DNA from: Erysipelotrichaceae bacterium
GTDB taxonomy: Bacteria > Bacillota_I > Bacilli_A > Erysipelotrichales > Coprobacillaceae
Assembly (NCBI GenBank): GCA_018365815.1
Contig: JAGZJH010000016.1
Coordinates: 1 to 64,000, forward strand
Direction of reading: 5' to 3'
Length of the DNA stretch: 64,000 bases
Both the position numbers and the translations under genes were made by a program. Under the pieces are notes generated by a model that searched no databases, was not told where the DNA came from, and worked only from the letters and a program-made list of their open reading frames with translations. Each line of letters begins with the position of its first letter. Position 1 is the stretch's first letter. Below are positions 33,901 to 42,901 of the stretch, one piece after another.

Positions 33901-33985
33901 ACATTTTATTGCTACGCATGAAAATGTGTTTCCTGCTTCAACGTCGTTTCTACTCCACAGGCGTTAATTCCGATATGTCATATAC
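33901..33985 (-). mobile_element. IS200/IS605-type right-end remnant (decayed tnpB 3-prime end, omega-RNA-like scaffold)
   Basis: On the minus strand one frame decodes HIGINACGVETTLKQET, the typical C-terminal tail of Firmicute TnpB proteins, preceded by a stop. The same DNA reads ACGCCTGTGGAG, then GAAGCAGGAA, the conserved pairing segments of the TnpB guide-RNA scaffold (CCTG with CAGG). It ends in an imperfect palindrome at 33901-33927: ACATTTT pairs with AAAATGT and inner TGC pairs with GCA, like the hairpin bound by TnpA. TCAA, an IS605-type end tetranucleotide, lies 8 nt beyond. The rest of tnpB is missing. The consensus is from memory, so homology needs a search. Confidence 0.65.
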
Positions 33986-34009
33986 CGTACATTCTTTTCA
34001 TTGACTTAC

Positions 34010-35245
34010 TTATAAAGTAGTAGCTTCTCCCTTCTTTAATAAATATTTTCTAACTTCTTTAATAAAGTACAAAGAACCTGTAATAATTAATGGACCTTGA
34101 TGTTTTAATCCATCATCAACGGCTTTTTGCCAATCTTTACATATTTTCACATTAAAATCTTCCGCAAGTTCTTCTGCTTTTTTTGCACGATAAAAATCAA
34201 ATTCAGTAATTACAATATCATCAGTTAATGTTAATAACAATTTGATCATATTATGCGTTGATTTATCTTTTAAAGCAGTGAATATCACTTTAATGTGATT
34301 TAAATTTTTTGAAGATTCAATAAGCATTTTAATCCCATCATCATTATGTGCTCCATCAATAATCACTAAAGGATCTTTTCTCATAATTTCATAACGTCCT
34401 TTCCAATAGGCCTTTTTAAATCCTTTGATGATTGATTGATCATTTAATTCAATATAATCATGATGTTTTAAATACAATAAAACCTCTAAAGCTAAAGAAG
34501 CATTTTTAACTTGATATAACGCCAAAGTATTTAATTCAATATGATAATTTTCATAATCAAAAGAAACAAATGGATTTTGTTTAATATTTGATGCTTTTTT
34601 GACTTGAATTAATTTGCTTTGATGTTTTCGACAAACTTCATTAAAAATATCCAAACATTCTTTTTTAGTTTCACCAGTAATGTAATCAATTTTAGTTTTG
34701 ATAATACCTGCTTTAGTTTGAGCAATTTGTTCATAACTATCTCCTAAAAAAGCCACATGATCTAATCCAATGTTTGTATTGATAGCAACAAGAGGCATAA
34801 TGATATTAGTTGCATCTAACTCGCCACCTAAACCGACTTCAAAAATAGCATAATCTACTTTTTGACTTATAAAATATGTAATAGCGATAAACACTTCGAT
34901 TTCAAATTTAGAAATTTCAAATTCAAGCCACTGGTTCATATATTGATTAGCTAAATCAACGATAAACTTTTCTTCAATATTTTGTTGATTAATGCAAATT
35001 GAATCCAATGGTGTTTCTAAATATGGCGAAGTAAATGTCCCTACATGATACCCCTGCATCATTAAAACATGGGTAATATAATTAGTTGTGCTCCCTTTTC
35101 CATTAGTACCGCCGATATGAATACATTTTAATTTATTTTGAGGATTATTCATAAAATTCATATATTTTTTAAAGTTATCTAATGAATAAACTCTATCTTT
35201 TTGCATATCAATAAAATCATATACTTCTTTTGCTGTTTTAAACAT
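34010..35245 (-). CDS. folC: Folylpolyglutamate synthase / dihydrofolate synthase
   Basis: A 411-residue Mur-ligase-fold enzyme that adds glutamate to folates. Visible are the P-loop IGGTNGKGSTTNYITHVL, the omega loop TFTSPYLETPLDSICINQ, FEVGLGGELDATNII and TNIGLDHVAFLG, and the C-terminal IIDGAHNDDGIKML. The start is at ATG 35245, with AGGTGGTGA 6 nt upstream; the frame extends four codons to a GTG that forms part of that site. An extended -10 TGGTATAAT at 35284-35289 is a likely promoter element. Followed by folT. Confidence 0.94.
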   Translation of the reverse strand: MFKTAKEVYDFIDMQKDRVYSLDNFKKYMNFMNNPQNKLKCIHIGGTNGKGSTTNYITHVLMMQGYHVGTFTSPYLETPLDSICINQQNIEEKFIVDLANQYMNQWLEFEISKFEIEVFIAITYFISQKVDYAIFEVGLGGELDATNIIMPLVAINTNIGLDHVAFLGDSYEQIAQTKAGIIKTKIDYITGETKKECLDIFNEVCRKHQSKLIQVKKASNIKQNPFVSFDYENYHIELNTLALYQVKNASLALEVLLYLKHHDYIELNDQSIIKGFKKAYWKGRYEIMRKDPLVIIDGAHNDDGIKMLIESSKNLNHIKVIFTALKDKSTHNMIKLLLTLTDDIVITEFDFYRAKKAEELAEDFNVKICKDWQKAVDDGLKHQGPLIITGSLYFIKEVRKYLLKKGEATTL

Positions 35246-35502
35246 TATTTTCACCACCTATATTGATAAATCATAGTCATAATATTATACCAATTTATAA
35301 GGTGTGTAAAGAAAAAATCTATATAAAAAAATTAAAGCAATACTAAAAAAATGGTAGTATGTATTATTTAACCCAAAAAAGTTTATGATTAATCTAACAA
35401 ACTAAATAAAATAAATATATTTTAAATATCTACACAAATTCTATGATGAAAATATAAACGAATTTTTTTACAAAATATTAAATCACTCTGTTTATAAAAC
35501 AT
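35246..35502. other. AT-rich intergenic region between yqxA-like gene and folC
   Basis: About 257 nt with no credible gene. The folC-proximal end holds the ribosome site and a TATAAT -10 box (35284-35289, minus). The rest is very AT-rich without recognisable structure. Confidence 0.5.
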
Positions 35503-35541
35503 AAAAAAGTTTAAAACCACTATTTAGTAATCTTAAACTTT
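35503..35541 (-). terminator. Terminator of the gpr-spoIIP-yqxA-like operon
   Basis: AAAGTTTAA (35506-35514) pairs with TTAAACTTT (35533-35541); the minus strand ends in T6 with an inner ACT/AGT pairing. Confidence 0.75.
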
Positions 35542-35834
35542 TAACCAATTAATAAAGAAATCAAATCACCGATAAATAATACCACCATTTCAATCACCAC
35601 ACTAATTCCTTGACTGATTCCTTTGGCACTTTTGGCAATTAAATTTTCTTTACCATCATCATAAATAATATAATGATCTTGTAATGGTTTTTTGTCATCT
35701 ATATCTTTTTCTAATGCTGTTGTTGCTTCTTCGATCATATTTGTTTTAAGTTGGGGTTTTAGTATTAATGATTGACAAATGATAAAAAATGCAATCACTA
35801 ATATTAAATCAATAATAATATCTTTAACTTTCAT
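35541..35834 (-). CDS. Small membrane protein after spoIIP (YqxA position)
   Basis: A 97-residue protein with an N-terminal helix (about 6-26), a charged middle and a C-terminal amphipathic or transmembrane stretch (SAKGISQGISVVIEMVVLFIGDLI). Its position directly after spoIIP is that of yqxA in Bacillus, and both have one N-terminal helix and a C-terminal amphipathic segment, but sequence similarity is slight. The ATG overlaps the spoIIP end by 11 nt with no own ribosome site, so it is coupled to spoIIP and probably sporulation-specific. Confidence 0.65.
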   Translation of the reverse strand: MKVKDIIIDLILVIAFFIICQSLILKPQLKTNMIEEATTALEKDIDDKKPLQDHYIIYDDGKENLIAKSAKGISQGISVVIEMVVLFIGDLISLLIG

Positions 35835-36585
35835 TACTTAAATAATCGTTGATGGCAAGTGCCAATACTTCCAAACTATATTTAACTTCACTAAATTCAT
35901 TTTCGACTCCCCCTACTTCGATTAATAACATCTTTTTCGCAACAAATTGATTATAATACGCTTCTCTTTCTAATATGCCACGACTAATTCCTGGCACATA
36001 ACTTTCAATTAATGAAGATAGTGCTTGTGAAGTATTTCTCACTGATTCCACATTTTCACTTAACTTGCCAATGACAAACATCATTTTGGCATAGGATTTG
36101 TTATTTGACATTAACCTGGAAACATTTGCACCCACTGAATCACGATGAAAGTCAATAATCATATCAAAACCACCATGTTTTAAAATCGCTTCTGTCAAAA
36201 AAGTATTTGATACATTATATAGTTTATTATAATTTAAACCCTTACTTGCTCCGTATGCTTCAAAATCACTTTCTTCGACAATCACTTCATATCCCATTTT
36301 TTCAAGTGTTTGGGCTAAATATTTACTTCCTTCCACCACATTTCCACCTACATATTCTTCCTGTTGATGTGTTGAATAAATATATATCTTTTTAGATTTC
36401 CCTTGATTTTGATTGAGTTTTGTTAATTTATTCTCTAATGCATTCACTTCTGTTTGACTTTGTTCTAATGCACTCACACTAGTTGTTTTTTTTATCAAAC
36501 TTTGTGTATAAATATTAATTGAAAAAAAGAATACTGCAAAACATACTACTTTAAATATTAAAAAAAGTCTTGAATATTTTTTCAT
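35824..36585 (-). CDS. spoIIP: Stage II sporulation protein P (engulfment amidase/endopeptidase)
   Basis: A 253-residue protein with one N-terminal membrane anchor (about 8-30), a linker and a SpoIIP hydrolase domain. Zinc-site motifs are IYIYSTHQQEEY (H73), IDFHRDSVG (H147, D149) and LLIEVGGVENEF (E223). SpoIIP cuts stem peptides and cross-links and feeds SpoIID during engulfment. It is shorter than the roughly 400-residue Bacillus protein, mainly through loss of the linker. It lies between gpr and a YqxA-position gene, as in Bacillus. GAAGGTGAT precedes the ATG. Confidence 0.92.
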   Translation of the reverse strand: MKKYSRLFLIFKVVCFAVFFFSINIYTQSLIKKTTSVSALEQSQTEVNALENKLTKLNQNQGKSKKIYIYSTHQQEEYVGGNVVEGSKYLAQTLEKMGYEVIVEESDFEAYGASKGLNYNKLYNVSNTFLTEAILKHGGFDMIIDFHRDSVGANVSRLMSNNKSYAKMMFVIGKLSENVESVRNTSQALSSLIESYVPGISRGILEREAYYNQFVAKKMLLIEVGGVENEFSEVKYSLEVLALAINDYLSNES

Positions 36586-36639
36586 CTTATCACCTTCAGT
36601 TATTTAATATATATGAAGATGATTTAATTTTTAGAACCT

Positions 36640-37527
36640 TTATTTAAAAATATTTTGTAAACATTGACTAATAATCAGTGCTAAATCTTTGACACTTTTA
36701 TCTGCCTCTTTAACACTAACAACTAAATCTTTATTCACTGGTCGAATAATATCATTAATTAAATCTAAACGCTGGTCGTTGTTTAATAACCCTATTTCGC
36801 CTAAAAGTTTTTCTTTATGCGCTAAACTTAATTGTCCTTGATATTCTTTTTTACCAGTCACTTTTAATACACTTGAATAATCATTTAATGACTCATAAAA
36901 AAAACCTTCAACATCTTTAAAAAATTCATTAATTAAACTCCCAACTTTAATGACACAAGGTATGCCCATCGCTAAAACATCACATCCTAAATATTCCTTT
37001 GTAATCGATTCATTAGAAGAAGATAAAGCACTACCAGGTTGAATTCCCATTGTATTGATTTGAATAGTTTGAAATAAGGAATTCGTTTCAATAGCACATA
37101 ATGCATCTATAGCAATGACTAAATCAATGTCATATAATTCTTTAACTTTTTTAACTAACTTAGCACTATCCATACCGCTTTGTCCTTTGACACGTGGGAT
37201 TAATAAATATAAATGATCTAAAACAGGTTCCATATGACTGACCACTAATGGTCCAATGGCATCTGCATTAAAATAGATATTTCCCACTCCCACAATTAAA
37301 ATTCTTTTTTTGTTTAAATAAGGTTTGAATACTTCTTCAAATGCCTTTTGTAATGAAGAAGCCTCTAATTCTTTAAGTATGATTTCAAAATAAGTCCTTT
37401 TTGGTTCTTTTAAAAACTCATAATTTTCTAATATAATATCTTGAAAAAATTTTTTTGAGAAACGATAATCGACATTTTCTTTTAAATGTTCAATCGATTC
37501 TCGTGCTAAATCTGTATAATTATTCAT
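36640..37527 (-). CDS. gpr: Germination protease GPR
   Basis: A 295-residue aspartic-type protease that degrades small acid-soluble spore proteins at germination. The N-terminal TDLARESIE resembles the zymogen processing region. Core motifs are VGVGNIYFNADAIGP, LVIAIDALCAIET, TMGIQPGSALSSSNESIT and LGCDVLAMGIPCVIKVG, which contain the two conserved acidic residues of the family. It is shorter than the roughly 370 residues of Bacillus GPR. The start is set at MNNYTDLA with GGGTGAT upstream; the upstream TTG is part of that site. Divergent from rpsT, the Bacillus neighbour. Confidence 0.93.
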   Translation of the reverse strand: MNNYTDLARESIEHLKENVDYRFSKKFFQDIILENYEFLKEPKRTYFEIILKELEASSLQKAFEEVFKPYLNKKRILIVGVGNIYFNADAIGPLVVSHMEPVLDHLYLLIPRVKGQSGMDSAKLVKKVKELYDIDLVIAIDALCAIETNSLFQTIQINTMGIQPGSALSSSNESITKEYLGCDVLAMGIPCVIKVGSLINEFFKDVEGFFYESLNDYSSVLKVTGKKEYQGQLSLAHKEKLLGEIGLLNNDQRLDLINDIIRPVNKDLVVSVKEADKSVKDLALIISQCLQNIFK

Positions 37528-37576
37528 TTTATCACCCAAAATAGTTTACCCATTCAATATTTTTTTAAAATAGAAG

Positions 37577-37605
37577 TTGCATTTTATTTGTATTTTTGAT
37601 AAAAT
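37577..37605 (+). promoter_or_regulatory. rpsT promoter
   Basis: TTGCAT (37577-37582), 17-nt spacer, TAAAAT (37600-37605), 30 nt before the rpsT ATG. Confidence 0.5.
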
Positions 37606-37635
37606 CAATTAGGAAATGAATCGGAGGTTGATAAA

Positions 37636-37899
37636 ATGGCAAACATGAAACAACAAATCAAACGTTATAAAAACGATGATGCTAAACGTGCGGTTAATAA
37701 ATCATACAAATCTGCATTAAAAACTGCAATTAAAAATGTTTTAACTGCTGTTGAAGCTGGTAATAAAGAAGAAGCTGTTCAAGCTTTAAACGTAGCTGTA
37801 AGCAAATTGGATGCATCTGTAACAAAAGGATTCCATCATAAAAACTATGCATCTAGACAAAAATCTAGACTTCAAAAATTAGTAAACTCTATTAATTAA
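37636..37899 (+). CDS. rpsT: 30S ribosomal protein S20
   Basis: An 87-residue basic helical protein binding the 5-prime domain of 16S rRNA. Typical opening MANMKQQIKRYKNDDAKRA and closing GFHHKNYASRQKSRLQKLVN are present. CGGAGG precedes the ATG. Expressed alone, with two terminators in a row. Confidence 0.97.
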   Translation: MANMKQQIKRYKNDDAKRAVNKSYKSALKTAIKNVLTAVEAGNKEEAVQALNVAVSKLDASVTKGFHHKNYASRQKSRLQKLVNSIN

Positions 37900-37914
37900 T
37901 CAATAGAGTTTTTA
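37884..37914 (+). terminator. First rpsT terminator
   Basis: Stem AACTCTATT/AATAGAGTT overlapping the stop codon, followed by TTTTT. Confidence 0.85.
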
Positions 37915-37924
37915 ATTTACTGTT

Positions 37925-37950
37925 AAGCAATCTTCAAGATTGCTTTTTAT
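37925..37950 (+). terminator. Second, tandem rpsT terminator
   Basis: Stem AGCAATC/GATTGCT with a 5-nt loop and TTTTT, 11 nt after the first. Confidence 0.85.
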
Positions 37951-38010
37951 TATACATTATTAAAAAATTTGCTATAATAGAAATAGATTAAAAAAAGAAA
38001 GGAAGATTCG

Positions 38011-39789
38011 ATGAAAAGAACTGACATCAATATCTTAGATACATGGGATTTATCTTTAATTTATAAAGACTTAGAAGAATTTGAACAAGATTTAAATAAA
38101 GCTACTCAAATACTTGATCAATTATTAACCTATCAAAATAAACTGACGCAATCTAGTTCTAAATTATACGATTTTTTAGAATTAAATACACTATTTGATC
38201 GTTTGATTTCAAAATTATATTGTTTTACTCACTTAACTAGCGACGTTGAACCTAAAAATCAAACAAATAAAACATTAGAAGCCAAAGTGATGGCTTTATA
38301 TGAAAAAGCCAGTCAACAACTTACTTTTATCGATTTAGAATTAATTGAACACGCCACAGAAGTTAAAACTTTACTCCAAGATGATGTGTTAAAAGATTAT
38401 CGTTATTATGTAAGTGAAATTTTAAGACAAGCTAGTCATACTTTAAATCAAGAAATGGAAAATTTCATTGCGGAGGTTTCACCTTTAATCGATACCGGTA
38501 GTGAAGTTTTTGATAATCTTCGCCTTGAATTTAAACCGGTGCTTGTTGATGGAAAAGAAGAATTTTTAAATAATGCAACGTTAAATGAATTTTTAAGAAA
38601 TAAAGATCCAATGGTTAGAAAACAAGCCTATGAAAACTTTTTTAAAGAATATCAACGTTTTGAAAATGTCTATGCTAAAACTTTATCTAATACAATGAAA
38701 AAAGATGCCTTTTTAGCGAAAACACGTCATTTTAAAAGCTCATTAGAAGCCAGTTTATTTTTAGACCAAGCCCCTACTTCATTATTTGAAAAAATACTTT
38801 ACCATGCCAATGAAAAATATTTGACTTATTTTCATGAATACAATCTTCTTAAAAAGCAATTATTAAATCAAGATATACTTTATAATTATGATTTATCTGT
38901 TCCTTTAGTAAGTGGTGTAGACAAAAAATATACTAAAGAAGAATGTTTTAAAATTATTAAAGAAGCCATTTCACCTTTTGGAAAAGAATATAGTGAAGTC
39001 ATTCAATTAGCTTTTAAAGAACGTTGGATTGATTTTTATCCTCATGTAGGTAAACGTGACGGTGCTTATTCAAGTGGGTGTTATGATACAAGACCTTATA
39101 TTTTAATGAATTTTGTCGGAAACTATCAATCATTATCAACAATGATCCATGAACTTGGACATAGTGTACATTCTTATTTTTCACGAAAGTATCAATTACC
39201 TCAAAATAGCGAGTATCGTATTTTTGTGGCTGAAGTGGCTTCAACAGTCAATGAAATGCTTCTAATTAATTATATGCTAAAACACGCTAAAACTAATCAA
39301 GAAAAAGCAAGTTTACTTTATAATTTATTAGAACAATGTACAGGATTAATTTATCGTCAACCTTTTTTTGCTGATTTTGAACATCGTTTACATCAAAAAG
39401 CAGAACAAAACCAACCGATGTCAAGTCAAATTATCACCGATTTATATCAAGAAATGAATGAAAAATATTTTGGACCGGAAGTGACTTTAAGTCCTTATAC
39501 AAAATATTCATGTTATTATGTTCCTCATTTTTACTATAATTATTATGTTTATAAATATACTTTAGGAATGACTTGTGCTTTAGCAATTACAAGCCATATT
39601 ATGAAAAATGATCAAGAACAAATTAATCATTATCTTCAATTTTTAAAATCTGGTGGTTCTACTTCCCCAATTGAATTATTAAAAATTGCTGGTGTTAATC
39701 CATTAGAAGATCAATTATATGATGATGCTTTTAATTACTTTAAAGAAAAATTAGATGAATTTAAAACAATAATGCAGGAGGTACAATAA
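38011..39789 (+). CDS. pepF: Oligoendopeptidase F (M3B metallopeptidase)
   Basis: A 592-residue cytosolic zinc peptidase degrading short peptides. The zinc motif HELGH is at 380-384 and the third ligand region AEVASTVNEMLL follows about 25 residues later; the N-terminal M3 helical domain (about 110-180) is present. AAAGGAAG precedes the ATG, and an extended -10 TGCTATAAT is at 37971-37978. The stop overlaps the ispG ATG by one base, so the two are cotranslated. Confidence 0.94.
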   Translation: MKRTDINILDTWDLSLIYKDLEEFEQDLNKATQILDQLLTYQNKLTQSSSKLYDFLELNTLFDRLISKLYCFTHLTSDVEPKNQTNKTLEAKVMALYEKASQQLTFIDLELIEHATEVKTLLQDDVLKDYRYYVSEILRQASHTLNQEMENFIAEVSPLIDTGSEVFDNLRLEFKPVLVDGKEEFLNNATLNEFLRNKDPMVRKQAYENFFKEYQRFENVYAKTLSNTMKKDAFLAKTRHFKSSLEASLFLDQAPTSLFEKILYHANEKYLTYFHEYNLLKKQLLNQDILYNYDLSVPLVSGVDKKYTKEECFKIIKEAISPFGKEYSEVIQLAFKERWIDFYPHVGKRDGAYSSGCYDTRPYILMNFVGNYQSLSTMIHELGHSVHSYFSRKYQLPQNSEYRIFVAEVASTVNEMLLINYMLKHAKTNQEKASLLYNLLEQCTGLIYRQPFFADFEHRLHQKAEQNQPMSSQIITDLYQEMNEKYFGPEVTLSPYTKYSCYYVPHFYYNYYVYKYTLGMTCALAITSHIMKNDQEQINHYLQFLKSGGSTSPIELLKIAGVNPLEDQLYDDAFNYFKEKLDEFKTIMQEVQ

Positions 39790-40844
39790 TGAACCGTATG
39801 CAAACAAAACAAATTAAAGTTGGAAATGTTGTTATTGGAGGAAATAATGAAGTTGTCATCCAATCTATGACAAATACTAAAACTAAAGATGTTGAAGCGA
39901 CCGTAAAACAAATTAATCAATTACAAATGGCAGGTTGTCAAATTGTTAGAATGGCAGTGTTAAATAAAGAAGATGCCTATGCCATTAAAGAAATTAAACA
40001 ACATGTCAAGGTTCCACTAGTGGCTGATATTCACTTTGATTATCAATTAGCCTTAATTGCTATTGAATCAGGGATTGATAAAATAAGAATTAATCCCGGT
40101 AATATCGGTTCAATTGATAAAGTTAAAGCCGTTGTAAAAGCATGTAAAGAAAAAAATATTCCAATACGTATCGGTGTAAATGCTGGTTCATTGGAAAAAG
40201 ATTTACTTGAAAAATACGGTAAACCAACTGCCAAAGCAATGGTTGAAAGTGCTAAACGTCATGTAGAAATTTTAGAATCATTAGATTTTTATGATATTTG
40301 TATTTCATTAAAGGCTTCTTCAACACTATTAACAATTGAAGCTTATCAATTAGCCAGTGAAACATTTGATTATCCACTTCATTTAGGAGTGACTGAATCA
40401 GGGACTAAACTTGGTGGAACAATTAAATCAAGTGCCGGTTTAGGTATTCTATTATATCAAGGCATTGGAAATACAATTCGTATTTCATTAAGCGATGATC
40501 CGGTACAAGAAATCAGTGTCGCAAAAACTTTATTAAAAGAAATGAACCTTCTTGATAACGTCCCTACTCTTGTTTCTTGTCCTACTTGTGGTCGTATTCA
40601 ATATGATTTAATTCCAATTGCTAAAGAAATTGAAGAATTTTTAAATCAAATTCATGCAAATATTACTGTTGCCATTATGGGTTGTGCGGTTAATGGTCCG
40701 GGTGAAGCAGAACACGCTGATATTGGAATTGCCGGTGGCGTTAAAGAAGGACTATTGATTAAAAAAGGAGAAATCATTAAAAAAGTTAAACAAGAAGAAA
40801 TGGTTCAAACTTTAAAAGATGAAATTTTAAAAATGGTAGGATAA
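39789..40844 (+). CDS. ispG: (E)-4-hydroxy-3-methylbut-2-enyl-diphosphate synthase
   Basis: A 351-residue MEP-pathway enzyme converting ME-cPP to HMBPP with a 4Fe-4S cluster. N-terminal TIM barrel: VGNVVIGGNNEVVIQSMTNT, VADIHFDYQLA and RINPGNIG. The cluster cysteines are C264 and C267 (SCPTCGRIQ) and C299 (MGCAVNGPGEA). Compact bacterial form without the plant insertion. Cotranslated with pepF, with GGAGG in the last pepF codons as ribosome site. Confidence 0.96.
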   Translation: MNRMQTKQIKVGNVVIGGNNEVVIQSMTNTKTKDVEATVKQINQLQMAGCQIVRMAVLNKEDAYAIKEIKQHVKVPLVADIHFDYQLALIAIESGIDKIRINPGNIGSIDKVKAVVKACKEKNIPIRIGVNAGSLEKDLLEKYGKPTAKAMVESAKRHVEILESLDFYDICISLKASSTLLTIEAYQLASETFDYPLHLGVTESGTKLGGTIKSSAGLGILLYQGIGNTIRISLSDDPVQEISVAKTLLKEMNLLDNVPTLVSCPTCGRIQYDLIPIAKEIEEFLNQIHANITVAIMGCAVNGPGEAEHADIGIAGGVKEGLLIKKGEIIKKVKQEEMVQTLKDEILKMVG

Positions 40845-40850
40845 ATTTTG

Positions 40851-40883
40851 AGGCAGATAATATCGCTTATCTGCCTTTTTTTA
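40851..40883 (+). terminator. Intrinsic terminator of pepF-ispG
   Basis: 10-bp stem AGGCAGATAA/TTATCTGCCT, 6-nt loop, T7. Confidence 0.93.
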
Positions 40884-40898
40884 ATATTTTTTAAATGA

Positions 40899-41886
40899 CT
40901 AACAATTCAATAAGTATATCTTTACATAAACAAACTTTTTATATAGTGATACTGATAACTCCTTATCAATCGAGGCAATATGTACTGCACTAGCCATTCC
41001 GCCATCACCATAAGTTGGATTTTTAATAAAACAAGAAGAAACTTCGCTTAATTCATGATTATTTTTGATTGAATGAATGATTTCATTTTCCCAACCAAAC
41101 AATCTTGAAATTGAAATACTTTCAAGATCCAGCAATACATTTGTCACATTATTAAGATAACTGTGATGATGTTTCTCTATAATATAACGCATTAATTCAA
41201 GTCGCTTCTCCATACTTTTTATATTTGCAGAAACTTGAGTGGTACGATAATTAATCAATGGTTTTTCAACAATTCCAATATGTACTTCCGGCATTGTTTC
41301 TAACATACTTAAAAAGAAATCCCAATCTTCAAAACCAGAAAGCATAGTTTTATCATAACCACTACATTGTTCATAGAATTTCTTACGAAGAATATGTGTT
41401 GCCGGACAGCAATTATGAGATAAAAACGTAACAATATTTTCGCCACTTAAACAAACCATTGCTTCTAATACCCCAAAAGTTTTTTAACCAAGATGAAGCA
41501 ATTACCATCGTTGGATCTTCATTCAACAATTGACTAACACTTTCAATATATTTAGCTTCAAGTTTATCATCACCATCAAGAACAAGTACCAGTGATGAAT
41601 TAGTCAGTCTAATTCCCACATTTCTGGCTGACTATACACCTTGGTTTTCTTGATAACAGATAGTAATTGGAACGGGTAAATCTATGTTATTTTGAAGATC
41701 ATTTAACACTTCAAGCGAATATCTATCCGTAGAACCATCATCTACAATAATAATTCTTTTAGATAATAATGTTTGCTGACACAATGAATTAACCGCTTCT
41801 AAAAGCATATCGCCTTGATTATAACTGGTAATCACCGCTTCAATGTCTATCTCTAAATGATTTTGATTATCTTTAATACGCATCAT
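40899..41886 (-). pseudogene. Family 2 glycosyltransferase, broken by an amber stop and a frameshift
   Basis: Three minus-strand segments together make one GT-A glycosyltransferase of about 328 residues. The first (41632-41886) has VITSYNQGDMLLEAV and IIIVDDGSTD and ends at TAG (41632-41634) after ENQGV. The second continues in the same frame with SARNVGI and the metal site LVLDGDDKLEAKYIE. The frame then shifts near a run of six A (plus 41480-41485) into the third, with GENIVTFLSHNCCPA and SGFEDWDFFL. Removing one A restores the reading FGVLEAMVCLSGENI. Two independent lesions argue for a decayed gene. It stands alone, so donor and acceptor are unknown. Confidence 0.88.
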
Positions 41887-41983
41887 CTTTACTCCATTTT
41901 GATATAACTTTAATCACATAAATATCTTCATTTATTTTTCATCTTTATAAATTTCAACATTACATTATTTTACTTTTAGTCCA

Positions 41984-42017
41984 TAAAAAAAGAATTAACA
42001 ACCTTTGTTATTAACTC
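41984..42017 (-). terminator. Intrinsic terminator of cshB-nfo
   Basis: Minus-strand 11-pair stem GAGTTAATAAC/GTTGTTAATTC (two G-U) with an AAAG loop and T7. Confidence 0.88.
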
Positions 42018-42036
42018 TTTCAACAATTTTATCCAA

Positions 42037-42900
42037 CTATTTTAATCCCTCTTCAAACTTTTTATTTCTTAACATTTCAATTTCTTTTTGATAAGGAGGC
42101 ATTTTATCGACATAAGGTGTTTCTAAAATTTTAGGAATATTTTCTAATTTAGGGTGATGAACAATATTACATAATGTTTCAAACCCAATATAACCATATC
42201 CTAAATTCTCATGACGATCTTTTTTAGCGCCACGTTCATTTTTAGAATCGTTAATATGCATCACTAAAATCTTATCAATTCCAATAACCTTATCAAATTC
42301 TTCAAGTAACTCATCAAAATGAGTTAAATCATATCCGGAATCATGTAAATGGCAAGTATCTAAACATACTCCTAATTTTTCAGGATAAGTGACATGATCG
42401 AAAATGTAACGTAATTCTTCAAAATTTCGACCTAATTCTGAACCTTTTCCTGCCATTGTTTCAAGTGCAATACGAACATTCATTTCAGGAGTTAATACTG
42501 CATTTAATCCCTCAACAATTTGGTTTAGTCCTAGTTGCTCTCCCGCTTTAACATGACTACCGGGATGTAACACTAAAATTTTAACACCTATGTATTCAAC
42601 ACGTTCAATTTCTTGTTTTAAAAAATCAACTGCTAGTTCAAAGGTTTCAGGTTTAATTGTATTTCCTAAATTAATGATATAAGGCGCATGAACAACGACA
42701 TCATTAATATCAATATTATTCTCCAACATTAATTGTTTTGCTGCTTCTACATTTAATTCTTCCACTTTTTTACGACGTGTATTTTGGGGTGCACCGGTAT
42801 AAAACATAAAGGTATTTGCATTATAAGATAACGCTTCTTTGACTGAACCTAACATCATTTCTTTCCCGGACATTCCCACATGACTTCCAATTTTAAGCAT
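42037..42900 (-). CDS. nfo: Deoxyribonuclease IV (apurinic endonuclease Nfo)
   Basis: A 287-residue TIM-barrel AP endonuclease with three zinc ions. Visible motifs are IGSHVGMSG, NTFMFYTGAPQNTRR, VVHAPYIINL, VLHPGSHVKAG, ALETMAGKGSE, VCLDTCHLHDSGYDL and LVMHINDSKNERGA, covering all metal ligands. It nicks abasic sites in base-excision repair. It directly follows the helicase gene (1-nt gap), as yqfR-yqfS do in Bacillus. Confidence 0.96.
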   Translation of the reverse strand: MLKIGSHVGMSGKEMMLGSVKEALSYNANTFMFYTGAPQNTRRKKVEELNVEAAKQLMLENNIDINDVVVHAPYIINLGNTIKPETFELAVDFLKQEIERVEYIGVKILVLHPGSHVKAGEQLGLNQIVEGLNAVLTPEMNVRIALETMAGKGSELGRNFEELRYIFDHVTYPEKLGVCLDTCHLHDSGYDLTHFDELLEEFDKVIGIDKILVMHINDSKNERGAKKDRHENLGYGYIGFETLCNIVHHPKLENIPKILETPYVDKMPPYQKEIEMLRNKKFEEGLK

Positions 42901-42901
42901 T

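Noticed and set aside
33901..34009. THF (folate) riboswitch upstream of folT
   Set aside because: Position and gene fit, and a GGAGTAGA-like string occurs, but the conserved riboswitch core could not be aligned, while the TnpB-tail reading, scaffold motifs and terminal palindrome fit an IS605-type end better.
35258..35502. Possible replication or regulatory element in the AT-rich gap before folC
   Set aside because: No DnaA-box cluster, iterons, long repeats or stable hairpins were seen, only A/T-rich sequence.
41620..41640. Amber codon as programmed readthrough or recoding in the glycosyltransferase
   Set aside because: A second, independent frameshift lies downstream, so readthrough alone would not give a functional protein.
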